NCBI GenBank assembly: GCA_019096195.1
Contig: JAGTXK010000055.1
Location: 310,001 to 374,000, forward strand
DNA: 64,000 nucleotides
DNA from: Boletus sp. NGJ
Lineage: Eukaryota; Basidiomycota; Agaricomycetes; Boletales; Boletaceae
Reading direction: 5' to 3'
Shown: positions 24,230 through 35,758 of the stretch, piece after piece
Position numbering within the stretch: the first letter of the stretch is position 1
Layout: every line of letters begins with the position of its first letter
Position numbers and translations under genes: made by a program
The notes under the pieces: model-generated
Seen by the model: only the letters and a program-made list of their open reading frames with translations
The model's database searches: none
Told to the model about the DNA's origin: nothing

Positions 24230-24579
24230 GGTGGTGGACAAGGCAAACGGGAGGGAAGAGGGGCAGTTGATCTCCTAAGATTCGAAACAGGGAGATAGGG
24301 GAAGGTCATGTTAGACAAGGTCACCATCAAAGACCCCTCTGTGTGGCTGAAAACACTTCTTCATGGTTGGTAACTTGGTGCAAGGCAATTGCGATTGGTT
24401 TTCCAACAAGCCCTTTCTTCGGAGTGCTGTTACAAGACAGCTCGACCATGTCTACACATGGTTGATTCATCTTGCAATGTTATTCCGTCGGTCGATGACC
24501 GCGCTAGTGAAGATCAACGGGTACTAACATTTGGCAACACAGCCACATTCACCTTTCACACCAGCGTTGACGCTGGCAG
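24230..24579. promoter_or_regulatory. Divergent promoter region
   Basis: 350 bp between the start codons of the RBR ligase (minus) and COA1 (plus). No gene is seen, and both core promoters should lie here. Confidence 0.5.
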
Positions 24580-25450
24580 ATGAGCTCCATGTCTACGTTT
24601 GCCCGGGGGACCCGCTCAGTTGCGTCACGGCGTGTTCTTTTCTCTGAGAGACGCACATATGCAACAACCACTCAACTTCCTCGACCACCGCCTCCCACAG
24701 AAGATCCTCGCATCGAGACCTTCTCAGCCCCTTCAAAACCCAAACCCTACAACCGTCCTTCTCCGCGCGGCGACTTGCCCCAAATACAAGTACCGCCGTC
24801 CATATGTTCCGTATTGTGAAAAAAAAAACTAAAGTGCGTTCATGTAGAAACGATGGCCAATCATTCTCGCATTTGCCGCAGTCGGGGTGTCTGGATGGGC
24901 TGCGTTCCTCCTCGTAGCGATGAACCAAGAACGTCTCTCGAGTTCCGTCGTACGCCAGGTTTTGAATACGGCACGAGAAGATCAGGCGTTGCAGGCTGCT
25001 TTGGGTGATGCCATACGGTTCGAGCCAACGTGGTACCTCAATGGCGACCCCTGGATCAACGGTTCCGTGCGTCTCATTCACTTTCTTCTTCTTCTTCTCC
25101 CCCCATGTCTGGTATTTCTAATGTCATGCGTTTGGTAGATAAATCTCCCGCAAGGAAACGTCGACGTGAGCTTTCGACTAAAAGGTCACCAAGGTGAGTG
25201 AAGCGTTTCTCTGTCCGTCGAACTGGATGGCATTTTGGGGGTCATTGTAGGCAGCGGAACGCTGTATTTTACTAGTATCCGCAAAGCGAAAGGAGAAGCG
25301 TTCACACCTTGTACGTCCTGCGTTGTTATTTGGGGCAATCTGTATGAACCTTGTTGCTTTGCAGTGCGATTCAGGGTCATCTGCGATAATGGCGCGGTCA
25401 TCAATATCGTTCCGCAGTCCACCAGCGCGTCTGGATCACGGGCACAATGA
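24580..25450 (+). CDS. COA1: Cytochrome c oxidase assembly factor COA1
   Basis: Inner mitochondrial membrane protein that chaperones early Cox1 intermediates. Exons 24580-24789, 24848-25066, 25139-25193, 25251-25310 and 25365-25450 close in phase for 209 residues. The N-terminus (ARGTRSVASRRVLFSERRTY) is a mitochondrial presequence. One membrane helix (IILAFAAVGVSGWAAFLLV) is followed by the Coa1/DUF1783 signature: SSSVVRQVL, a WYLNGDPWINGS segment, LPQGNVDVSFRLKGH and SGTLYFTSIRKAKGE. Two close in-frame ATGs exist (24580 and 24589); either keeps the presequence. Length fits the family. The intron after residue 70 is flanked by a run of nine or ten As. Confidence 0.9.
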
Positions 25451-25735
25451 TTGCGGGTCTAATACTTATTTGGTTGCACCTGGATGGGCCGAGAACGACT
25501 ACATTTCCAAGTCGCGGTTGATCATTAGATACCGATGTGAATTGGTCGCAATGGGTTGGTGCCTGTTCGTGGTCGCAGTGCACGAGGCTGTGTACCTACA
25601 TAAATGTACCCCCACGTACAGATGAGATATCGCACACGCCGGGTCCCGGAAGGCAGTCCGGAGCGTGATATAAGATGTCCTTTCAAGCATATAAAGGGCG
25701 TCAAAGAGGCTGACTTGGATTTAGCATTGACCACC

Positions 25736-26681
25736 ATGAACAACATCAAAGTATTGACAATTGGAGGGTCTAGGAACATTGGATATTTTTCCTCGGTAAG
25801 GCTCCTTGGTATGTCTGGCGGCCACATGTTTTGCGGTGTACTGAATGATGGTGATCAGACTTAGGGGCTACTGTCACCTTCCTCTTGAGAAAGCCTAGTG
25901 TGTTTGATAACGACGAGACAGTTCAAAAGTATGTTCGTGCCGGTAAAGCAAGACTTGTTCAAGGCGATGCACTTGTCAAGGAGGACGTCAAACGTGCTTG
26001 GACTGCCGCCCAGGGAGACGATAGCAAACCCGTGGACTTTCTCGTTTTCACGGTCGGTAAGATGCACCATTTCGCCCTCGCTCCCTTATTCGATCTCACG
26101 CGTATCGCTCGACAGGCGGGACACCCCAGTTCAAACTCACCAAAGGCTTTGTGGTGTCACCTCCCAATCTCGTGACCCAATCCCTCCTCCACTGTCTCGA
26201 AACTCTTCCAACACCTCACCCCAACATCGTCACCATCTCTTCTGCCGGAATCACTCGCATCGGCCACGAGAAACTCCCGTTTCTCCTCAAGCCATTCTAC
26301 GGCTACCTCCTCGCCGTCCCGCACGCGGATAAACGTGGTACGGAGGAAGTTCTGGCGTATTGTGCAGGCTGGGAGTGGGAGGCAGAGGATAGCCCTGGTA
26401 CGGAGGTGCTTGATGGGAATTGGAAAGCGAACGCGGACTTGCCGGCACCTGGGACGCTGAAGAACGTCGTCGTGGTACGCCCTGCGCTGTTAACAGACGG
26501 GACATGTCGCGCGGATACTTCCGAGTCGACGTCGAGCAAAAAAGGAGCATACACGGTCGAAGAGGAGGACCTCACAGGGCGGTGGACGGTTTCGAGGAAG
26601 GACGTGGCGCATTTCCTGGTTGAGAGGGTGGTCAGGAATTGGGATGAATGGGAGGGGAAGCGTGTCAGTATCGCTTACTAG
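25736..26681 (+). CDS. NAD(P)-binding reductase/epimerase-like protein
   Basis: Rossmann-fold protein of the extended or atypical short-chain dehydrogenase (NmrA/NAD-epimerase-like) group; substrate unknown. Exons 25736-25808, 25865-26056 and 26116-26681 close in phase for 276 residues. The dinucleotide site is VLTIGGSRNIGYFSS at the N-terminus. The second strand region is ATVTFLLRKPSVFDND, then LVQGDALV and VDFLVFTVGG. The C-terminal part carries ISSAGITRIGHEKLP and TGRWTVSRKDVAHFLVE. Classic YxxxK catalytic residues are not obvious. The ATG at 25736 immediately precedes the glycine motif; the open frame extends upstream to 25604, but that sequence is not family-like. Confidence 0.85.
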
Positions 26682-26989
26682 GATTTGCTCTCGGCTTGTT
26701 ATGCTACGGAAGGGGGATTAACGATGAATATGCTACATGATAGGTACTGTAGTACCATATTGCAATAATTTGATCAGTGGTGGTGCTCTATGGGTGGTAA
26801 GGAAATATAATGATTTATCACACAGTTGCTGTTCGGTGAATTGAACGGTCCAAGTCCGTCAACAACCAACCAAGGTTGTAGATGCTCGGTGTTCGTCTCG
26901 ACCTCCTTGTGAGCTTCACTACCTATTTTTCCATGTCTGATATGCACTCACAACCCTGATATGAGCTTCGTGAATCTTGGAAGTTCGGA

Positions 26990-28915
26990 AGCCCAATCCC
27001 GCTTCTGCATAGCGGTCCTTTGTTCCGGTGACGCACACAGCTGGAAGGATTAAAAGATACGTGCTCCTTCAGAAACCAAAATGGTGCATTGGGTGGCCGA
27101 TGACACTCAGCCACCGACGTTTGGAGCCAGCCGGGTGCAACAGAATAGTGCGTCCGTCTGTCTCGTCGACGAGGGTTGTAACCTTGACATCGTGTGTGTG
27201 CAGTCGAAGTGATGCCTATAGGAAAATGGCAACTTCCCTCGAGAGAGTGTTTGCTAATGATTCCGACCAACCCAAGCTGGTGATCGCGGTCGACGAGACT
27301 CACCCTCTCACACCAATGCATCGTGTAGCATATCGGCCTGCAGATGTTTTCTGCAGAGTTGTGAACGAGTATTCACATGACCAGAATCATGCTGTTTGAG
27401 TGGTATTCGCATCGACGACTTCCAAGGTCGCTGATTTTTCCCCGCCTAACCAGAAACGTCCGTAGCCATTTCCCATTCTGCTGATCTCCCAATTGATTCG
27501 TCCTTCAGATAATTCCGACCGTGTTGCCGTTCGGGGTGAGAAGCTTTTCACATCGCAGGCTATGGAAGACCATTGTAATGCTCCTTTCGCTTCGTTGCAC
27601 CGGGTGACTAACAAGGGCTTCCACAGATGGCGTTCTCTCAAGGGTGCACTTACATTTCCAGAATGGGTGCTAGCTACGGCGGACACGACTTTAATGCGCA
27701 GAAAATCAGTCATGTGCTCGCAGTACTAGGACAGAGATTCGGACTGGACGTCACGCTTGGACACCCAGAATCGGCGGAGCACCTGGAGAACGGGGTCGCG
27801 AGTCACCTGCGGATCTGTTTTGCGACGACATTGACCGGAATTGGAGGTTCACACAGTATCCATCCGAACCGTTGCTGTCGTGCGTGGCTGCAGTCGATCT
27901 GCATAAGAAGCCTGAAAAGCTGGAGCTCGCTTTGAAGACTCTGCTGGTGGCTGTCAGCTCCGGCATGATCGACATGGGTGAACGCGGCGAACTGGGTAGC
28001 CGATTACTATGGCTACTAGCCAAGGACTTGTTCATTCGCACACGGTCGAAGAGCGTGCAGATGCCATCGACATGGGAAGAACATCTCGCGGACTGTGATA
28101 TGATCCGGGTCGTGTATTGGCTCGAATTCATCTTTGGACCGCAGATATGGGACAAGCAGGACATGCAAGCATCGCACGCACGCAAATTGTTCGAAAATGC
28201 ATATATAAATTTCTCACATTGGGTATGCATGGAGGCGAACACCGCTGGATCAAAAGCAGGGCACGAATTTAGGTCCGTCTTCCAAATTCCACTTTTCATA
28301 AGTCTGACGATCCACCATGTAGCTTGGACGAGTGGACACTGCGCCATTGGCGGAGGACCAGTGCAGTGCAGTGCTGCCACCAACAACCGCTGGTCGACAA
28401 GGTGATACCGATCTATTTCAAAGGTCTCCCTGGCAATACATTAGCGAAATCGCGAATGTCGCATATTCTCGTTTCCGACAAGGCTCGAGAATCGACGAGT
28501 TCGAAAGACGTGTTGCATGCCATCACCCGACGACATAAAAATCTGAGCGGCGAAGACAAAAGCACACCTACCTCTGATCGCGAGCCCTCTTCCTTACATC
28601 GCCATCCTGGCCGACCTTGGTCAGCCATCCTCGTTCTGTGACCTTTCCCGAGCGGGACGTGGATGACCGCTGCCTGCGGATTTACGCTGCGGGAGTTGAT
28701 ACCACGACATATCCTTTTTAGCCAAATATCCCGCCCTCATGAGGACTCTGCAAGACCTCGTACACATTCAGCAGATTCCCGAGACAGAAAGACTCTACAC
28801 TGAATATCTGAATGCGCAGGTCAAGTTCGGCAGTACGGCCACTCCCGAGCATATGGTATGTAAGGAGGAGTGTCCCGAATGTGCGAAGAAAACCTGCTCG
28901 ACGGTCCTAGGTTGA
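26990..28915 (+). pseudogene. Remnant of a large P-loop-like protein gene (possibly Crinkler-type), broken
   Basis: Plus-strand segments with protein-like composition occur in changing frames over about 1.9 kb. Visible parts are a Walker-B-like strand (KLVIAVDETHPL, near 27270), a middle part (GEKLFTSQAMEDHCNAPFA, near 27540), a QYPSEP motif near 27864 followed by a helical region (GELGSRLLWLLAKDLFIR), and a C-terminal part near 28650-28900 (DLVHIQQIPETERLYTEYLN). The order Walker B, QYPSEP, helical domain resembles the P-loop/Crinkler-type proteins common in agaricomycetes, but this is from memory and weak. It looks broken in several places and is treated as a fossil; its age cannot be judged. 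Confidence 0.4.
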
Positions 28916-29559
28916 GGTTTTGCTGTAATATCGCCGTTGTCTCTGAGATTGTGTGTACTTGTAGTAGTGAGCGAGGATGAACATCAACCCGAAACGCTAT
29001 TCCGCGCTTTGGTTGGTTGAACTTGGTTCTGCTATGTGAAGCATAGTATTCCGAGGTTCGAATGAAGCAAAAAGTTGCCACATCGCTCCCATCGTTGACC
29101 ACCACATCACCCTCATCCTCGCACACGTGAGATACATTCATGTCCGCAAGGGATATGTTGACCGAGCACGGGACGGTGGACATGATTGCCATTCAATCAA
29201 TGGCCAAGTTCAACCCGGTCTCGCGTCTGAACGATAATTCGTATGTGCGAGTTGGGGAGGGGGCTCCTGCGGGTCATCATGATTAATTCAGATGAGCCTG
29301 TTCCGGTTAGGATGATGGTACAGTCGAGACCGACCGAGTAAGAAAGCTTATACAGCGTCCAGTTACCATTCATACGGCTGATCGTCGAAGCATGCCAGTG
29401 GGCATGATCTTGGCACAACGCAGACTAGGATTAAACCTAGGTGAAGGGATTTGGGAGAGCTGCGACTCGGACCGAGGCAGATCTTGCCGCTTTTGGCTAC
29501 GGAGCCTCACGCGCATGTTACAGTAACCGGTGACCCATCTCCCAAGTTTTAACCAGTTC
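28916..29559. other. Intergenic, no gene seen
   Basis: About 0.64 kb upstream of RRP7. The 123-residue open frame on the minus strand (28821-29192) shows no domain and overlaps the remnant gene, so it is not called. Confidence 0.45.
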
Positions 29560-30546
29560 ATGTCGAGTCTTCCAAAGTTCGTTTCAGGATTCACCGTCAT
29601 CCCGGTTGTTTACCGCCACTCGACACATATCCTCTATGTCCGCGCCCACCTCTCCAAATCCAAAGACATTATATACCCAGAAGGAAGGACGCTCTTCCTG
29701 GTCAACATCCCCGTCGATGCCACCGATCGCGAAATCTCACTCTTTTTCAAGTTCTGTGGGACGATAGAACGGGTGGTATACGACAGGAACTCGTCGCGCG
29801 AGACAGAAGCAGAGGCGGAGGTGGAGACGGAGGCGGAGACATCGCCGTCGCCATCGCCATCGACCGAAGAACAACAACCACGATCGAAAAAACAACGCGA
29901 GCGACCAGAGAAGGCCTCTCCAAGTATCGTACCCCTCCCGCCGGTCCCAACACGCACCCTCCGAAAAACAGGCAGTATTGCCCATGTCATCTTCCTCGAC
30001 CCCTCGTCACTCGAAAAAGCGCTGGTTCCACCAACGAAATCGCGCCCTTGGCCATCTTCTGAAGAGCCGCGTGGTCTCGCCCACTACATGGCATTGTACG
30101 ATGCACAAAGACCACCGCTCGACGTCGTGAAAGCACATGCAGACACTTGGATGGAAAGGTTCGAGTTTGATCTGGCAAAGTCGAAGCAAAACTCGGCGTA
30201 TCGCAAAGGAGAGGCGATTGTGGACGAAGATGGATTCACGCTTGTGACGAGGGGCGGGGCATACGGACAAACGCTCGGAGGTGGTGTTGGAGTGTCAAGC
30301 AAGACATTCCAGAAAACAGGACAGACGGCGAGCAAGAAAAAGAAAGAACCAAAGGAAAAGGAGACGTTCTATGCCTTCCAAAAGGCAGAGAAACAGAGAA
30401 AAGGTGGGATAGTGTGTATGTGTGTGGTGCCGTATGCTCCAGCTAAAATGTTGTTTCTAGCGTTGCTGGATCTCAGGAAGAACTTTGAGGTAGACAAGGC
30501 ACGCATAGAGAAATTGAAGGCGTCTCGGCGTTTCAACCCTTACTGA
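29560..30546 (+). CDS. RRP7: Ribosomal RNA-processing protein 7
   Basis: Nucleolar factor for 18S rRNA maturation and small-subunit assembly. Exons 29560-30403 and 30461-30546 (57-bp intron) close in phase for 309 residues. The N-terminal RRM-like domain is visible (FTVIPVVYRHSTHILYVRAH, RTLFLVNIPVDATDREISLF). An acidic Glu/Thr/Ser insertion splits it (about residues 85-125). The C-terminal Rrp7 domain has AIVDEDGFTLVTRGG, a lysine-rich segment (ASKKKKEPKEKE) and the conserved end LKASRRFNPY. The start is the ATG at 29560; the frame also runs upstream from a GTG. The spliced join (EKQRK to ALLDLRKNFE) restores the family sequence, which supports the intron. It converges with the second RBR gene. 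Confidence 0.93.
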   Translation: MSSLPKFVSGFTVIPVVYRHSTHILYVRAHLSKSKDIIYPEGRTLFLVNIPVDATDREISLFFKFCGTIERVVYDRNSSRETEAEAEVETEAETSPSPSPSTEEQQPRSKKQRERPEKASPSIVPLPPVPTRTLRKTGSIAHVIFLDPSSLEKALVPPTKSRPWPSSEEPRGLAHYMALYDAQRPPLDVVKAHADTWMERFEFDLAKSKQNSAYRKGEAIVDEDGFTLVTRGGAYGQTLGGGVGVSSKTFQKTGQTASKKKKEPKEKETFYAFQKAEKQRKGGIVCMCVVPYAPAKMLFLALLDLRKNFEVDKARIEKLKASRRFNPY

Positions 30547-30750
30547 TTACTGACATCATTATAATAACAGTTTCTATAGATATCATATTGACTCAGCACT
30601 TGACTTCGAGTGAGCGGACCCCCATGGATTTTAGACTTTCAAGAAGGCAATGGTGAGAAAACAAAGAATACAAGGGTTCAGATGATGTGAACTCTGTTTG
30701 ACATCCGCTTTCTGTGTGAAATCCAGCGTCCATACCTCCAGGAATTCATT

Positions 30751-31837
30751 CTATCGATGGCACCTACAATAGTTCCACTTTACGCCACAATTGTAACAAA
30801 ATTCTTGCCGACACCGACACACCATATATGCGCAACCAAAGGAGCGTTCCACTACTATGTTGCATTTCGGACAGGTTTTCCAGCCTTTTTTCAAAGCAAG
30901 GGAGCGAACTTCGCGACTCACATTGTCATCGCAGCTTTCTCCGGGGTGTGCGCAAGTTTTGCATCCAGAACAGACCTCTGTGCTGCATTCTGGACACGAC
31001 ACCACACATGGTGTCGATGCGGGTGATCTTCCGATGAAGTTTGAACACGTCTTGTTGGGACAGTAAATGCGGAGGTTGGGAGGAGTCGCTGCCTCTGCAC
31101 ACTTGAAAGAGAAGGTTGTACGGAGTGGACCAGGCAAGAAACTAAGGAAGGTGTCCATTGGAAGCTGCTGTTGACAACATCTCAAGGGGAAAAGTCCTTC
31201 ATCGTTACTGGCGACTTCGGCCATGGTAATCACGCACTGGCGGCAGATGAAATGGCCGCAAAGCCCGTTGAGACAGGCGGTACATTCGAAAGTGTCACGG
31301 CAGACGACACATTCGACGCTAGCACGATGGTGAGTCGTCCGGTGAATGATACGTGTGCGATTCACTACCTGACTTGTTCCCGCTTTGTGTGTCGAACGGT
31401 GTTATTTATTTTGGAGGGTCCTCCTTCGGGCTGAGGCCCTTCGGCTGCTATATCAGCCACCAAGAATTTTGCTCTAGACGTCGATTCGGACGATCAGCTC
31501 TGCGAAGTATATACAGCGTGACCGAAAGGCTCACAACAACTCTGCAAAGGAGGCTTTGCACATCTCCAACTGGGCCGGTGTCTGTGGCGGAAGGGGTCCC
31601 CCACGCTGCAGCGCAAGTGCTGCTTGGTAGTCGTCTCGTTCGCCTGTTTCTAACAGTGCCAGACGGTCGAGGAAATACGATCGGGATTCTGATTCGCGGT
31701 TTTTTTTTTTTTTTTTTGCTTTATGATGAGCCCCCCCTCTAGTAGTCCTGTGGCACTGAGGAATACTTACCCTCCTTTTTCGAACTAGGGAACCACCGGC
31801 GTATGGGGGTCACTAGCTTGGCGAGTACGAAACCCAT
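30751..31837 (-). CDS. RBR E3 ubiquitin ligase, paralogue of the 22.7-kb gene
   Basis: Same family as the gene at 22675-24229. Exon 1 (31837-31771: MGFVLAKLVTPIRRWFPSSK) joins in phase to exon 2 (31688-31535). Exon 2 contains LLETGERDDYQAALALQ and PLPPQTPAQLEM, parallel to QEQAERDDHRAAVALG and LPQQTPLQRRMEL of the first copy. The catalytic part (about 31370-30751) has RING1 CVVCRDTFECTACLNGLCGH, an IBR (YCPNKTCSNF, CPECSTEVCSGC) and RING2 CPKCNIVVERSFGCAYMVC with the expected active cysteine. It ends just after RING2 (NYCRCHR), so it lacks the Cys-rich tail of the first copy. The exon joining 31535 to 31370 was not resolved. A run of 18 Ts (31700-31717) lies by the second exon's acceptor. Confidence 0.8.
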
Positions 31838-32665
31838 TGTTTTCTCTCTCGACTGTAATTGCAGAGGAAGAAAGGGGCATAGGGAGTGATCTAGTAGTGA
31901 ATATGGAATATGACACAATTGTAATAGGAGTTCAGTGTCGGAGATCGGGGCAAGCACTGTGACCTTAACCTTAGCCTACTAGTAGGTACCTACATATTTT
32001 CGGACGCGGCGTCTTTGTTTTGCAAGTCCTGCTGGATCACCTCAACATTACTGTACGTTTTCTCGGTTATAGACACATAACTCGGACTTTATAGGAGTGT
32101 CATACCGGGTATCTTGAATAGCAAGCAAGTCATGCAAACTCCACTATACCACACACTGCCCCGGGTCCCCCTCGCCTCCATCACGGTCACTTGGGTGTAC
32201 TTATAATGTCATGCCGCTGTACCACTGTCCCCCCCCCCTTTGGAAACACTGATATAAACCTTGATTGATGGTTGCTACAGTATTCCTCACGAGGCAATGT
32301 TACGCGCACCGGTCTTGATATGCAAACACCTTGCATCCATCTCACAACTAAATTGAAAGAGGAATTCACGCCGCGGCCGTACACGGCGGAGCTGTCAATT
32401 TCTATCAAGCTGAGTCTATAGCACTTTAACAAATCTAATCGTACCCAGAAGTTGTCGGGGCCAACTCACCAGGGAATGCTGAACTCACCCACAGCCACAG
32501 TGATGAGGCGAAAGATGTGTCAGTATCGAGTGTCAAACCCTGCTTTGAGAGGAATCCATGCCGGCTAGTTGTGGTGTGATAGACAATGTCCGTTGACACG
32601 TGAGTCGATGTGATGATATTGGACTCGGATGCGTATACCTCAGGCTGAAATGTCCGTAGACCAAA
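31838..32665. other. Intergenic, no gene seen
   Basis: About 0.83 kb between the RBR start and the MFS stop. It holds a C-run near 32228 and no supportable frame. Confidence 0.5.
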
Positions 32666-35205
32666 TTACTGGACCTCTTCCGATCGCTCAACCATCGACA
32701 CAGTTTTCTCTGAATCCTCTGCATTCTTATCGTCATCATCGTTCACCGTCTTGCGGTTCACCGTGTATTCCCGCAAGAAGAATGTCAAAATCAGGGCGAC
32801 TCCAGCCACTGCTGTCGTCACCACCCATACCATTGCAATCGAACTCGCCCACGCATGTAGTACCGCGTTACGAAGGGTGACGTCCTGGTTGGGTGTATTG
32901 TTAGTCAACGGCCATGACGGATGAACACGCAGCGACCCACAGGAATCAAGTGGACTTGGCCGATGCCATCGTTGAGCGCTGTAATACTGTCACCGAGTCC
33001 AAGGCTGGCGATATTTTGGATGGCTGCGAGTCTCCGGGGAAGTTCGATAGCAATAATAGCCTCACCAATGGCGATTCCAACGGCGCCACCTAGCGTGCTA
33101 AAAGATATCGGTCATTTCTGATAAGTTGAGCGGGGAACAAAGGTTTGCTTACCGAAGGAACATATAGGCACCAGTCGCAGTGGCCATATCTTTCAGAGGC
33201 ATCGCTGCCTGAAGTGCCACCATTGGGATTTGGAATAAAAAGCCCATCCCAATGGCTGCGACCAGAGGAAATAATTCCTGCTCGACACTATGAATGATTG
33301 AGCATCGTAAAATAAATCATTCGAGAGGTGAAAATAAAACACATACATGCTTGATGTGTAGTCCAGCATGATCATGAGGCCCGTGCCTGTGGTAAACAAT
33401 GCACTCCCAAACCAAATCGCTGGTCGGTTTATTCCCATCTTTGAGACAATGCGTCCAGAGACAACGGCGAAAGCGGAAGATACGAGGGTGTACGGCAGCA
33501 TTCTGAAGAAAGTGGTGAGTGGGCCGGAAATGCGAGCACATGGAAAATAGGTACTTGACTCCTGCACTAGTAGCTGAAGAACCAAGTACTGGAGATATGT
33601 CAGTATGTTTGCACATGACAAACCAAAATGAAAACCTTGGTAAAACAAGGGAAGATAACTGGGGTTCGGGTTAGTGCGACCCTACTGAGACTTTGACCGC
33701 GTTGCCTATGCTCACAACATTGCCGGAAGAAAAACAGAATTTTGGAGAAATGCAGTAGCCAGAAGACATCCAGTGGTTCGTGTCTGTGTAACACTGTCAG
33801 AACAGCGTGCAACGTTCGAGCTCTGAACCCACCTTGAATAAACGAGGAGGAAGGATGGCCGCACGTGTTGTGAACGCTTCGTTGACCAAACCGACGACGA
33901 GTAGAGTCGCTCCCACGGCAAGCGGGCCGATTGTCCAAGGTTCTGACCCTCCAGAATGTCAAGGATTCAATCAGTTAACACAATGAGCATAAAAACACAA
34001 GAGACTGACAGCTCTCTACGCCAAAGTTGAGCCCTACGAGGAGGCAAACGACGCCTGCGACAAGACTGAAAAGTCCAATCAAATCAAGTTCGGCAATTTG
34101 GTCACGAAGCGGGCGTTTCGGAGGTGGATGAACGTTCAGGAAGACAAATAGCAGCGAGACTGCAATTCCCCCGAGAGGCCTGGAGCTTTCGTGATCAGAT
34201 ACGCTGAATTAAACGTTCCCATTGTAGTAAGCACGTACAAGTTGACGAAGAAACACCATCTCCATGATACATGTTGCGTTAGGGTCTTGGGACCATTTAG
34301 CTCTTATGGTGGACATCTCAAACAATACAGCCTTACACCACCAAGGAGTGGTCCAGCCACGCTGTACAGAATAGAGTTAGCGGACTTGGAACTCAGATCT
34401 TGTGAATGGACTACCTTGCAACACCATACGTAGCGCCGAGTAGGCCACCATAACGCGCACGGCTACAAGATCATCAGTTGAATCAGGAAATGAATATTTC
34501 TGATCCTTCTATACGTACTCCTTCAACGAAACGATATCTGAAATAACGATTATCGAGAGTTGCATGATACCGCCACCGCCGACCCCCTGGATTGCTCTGC
34601 ACACGATCAACCAAGTCATGTTTTGCGCAGCCCCGCAAAGCGCTGATCCGAACTGTCATGATAGTAATGATAAGTCAAGCGACACACATTCCAAGCAGGA
34701 AACACACACCAAGAACACAAAGATGCATGAGTAGAGGAGTAGTTTTCGTCCTAGTGTATGGGTAAGGAACATCATCTGCATGTGTCACCAATGGAGAACC
34801 CTACCAAACATATTGGACAGTTTCCCGTAGAGGGGACCGAACGCGCCAGCTGCGAGCACGTATGCACTGGCGCGGTGAGCGTTAACCCAACGGTGCGATG
34901 ATAAAGAGAATCGGGCACACTTTCCGACCCAGCTGTAGTTATTGCCTCCCTGAAGATCAGCTACGATGGTGGGGAGCGCAGTTACGACGATAGTCTTGCA
35001 TTCTCCCCGTCAGATGCACCCGTTAGAAACAACGCCTCTGACTCACATGATCCAGCGCTCCAAGGAACATTGTACACGCCAAAGCGAAGCTGACAATACC
35101 TAGCCTGTTCTTGGGCAGAACATGCTCCTCATTCTGCTTCCAGGAAGCACCTGGCTCCCTCGGTTTTGAAACGTGTTCTTCTTGCTGGGAAGACTGGGAA
35201 AGCAT
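32666..35205 (-). CDS. MFS drug/H+ antiporter-like transporter (14-TM type)
   Basis: Plasma- or vacuolar-membrane proton antiporter of the major facilitator superfamily; substrate unknown. The gene starts at 35205 with a short polar N-terminus and TM1 ([19 protein letters not shown]). About 12 short exons follow, which I could join in phase through most of the length. Family landmarks in order are [14 protein letters not shown] (motif of the 14-TM group), [16 protein letters not shown] (motif A), [15 protein letters not shown] (motif B), [20 protein letters not shown] (motif C), [44 protein letters not shown] and a final TM near 32800. The C-terminus is acidic ([12 protein letters not shown]). 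No break was seen. The hydrophobin lies 3.6 kb away, with no sign of a secondary-metabolite cluster. Confidence 0.87.
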
Positions 35206-35758
35206 GGTCTTGCGGTGTCTTGGCCATCTGAATCAACCGAACGACGTTTTAATGAGGATGATTATTCACAAGACACTGAGCTTGATTCGCTATGGTCGTG
35301 TTCCGATAGCACAATCCAACTAGCGATCACCGCCGCAACCCTTTATCGCCTGAATGGACCCGGTGTTCCGGAAATGTCATCGGATGCGGACGACCATGCA
35401 TATGGGCGATAGATAACACTCCAGCAGTGTGAACGTTTCAGAATAAAAGCATGATGTCACAACTACCAGTCTTCGTCGCAATCAGCGACCAGCGTGGCAT
35501 GTTTTTCATGGACTTGCGAATGGCATGCAGAGTGTGCGTGTTCGGATTCTTCTTCTTCATCCCGCTGGCACCTTGGGTGAGCGCCACGTCTAAACTTCGA
35601 GCTTCCATGGCTTCTTGAACTGTTGTCGATACCTGCCACGATGCTGCTACTGTACTCGCCTTGCCAAGATTAGTTAATTGGAGCTCGCACTTGGCTTTAC
35701 CAAAGCAGAGGCATCACGGATCCATCCCATGGAAGATTAAACGGGCTCTCTTAGCAAC
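35206..35758. other. Intergenic, MFS upstream region
   Basis: No gene supported. Short frames here have no domain. Confidence 0.45.

Noticed and set aside
28821-29192. 123-residue minus-strand frame
   Set aside because: It overlaps the end of the plus-strand remnant gene and has no recognisable domain or splice partners.
18121-31837. Secondary-metabolite gene cluster around the P450
   Set aside because: Neighbours are DNA repair, ubiquitin and mitochondrial genes; no synthase or cyclase is present.
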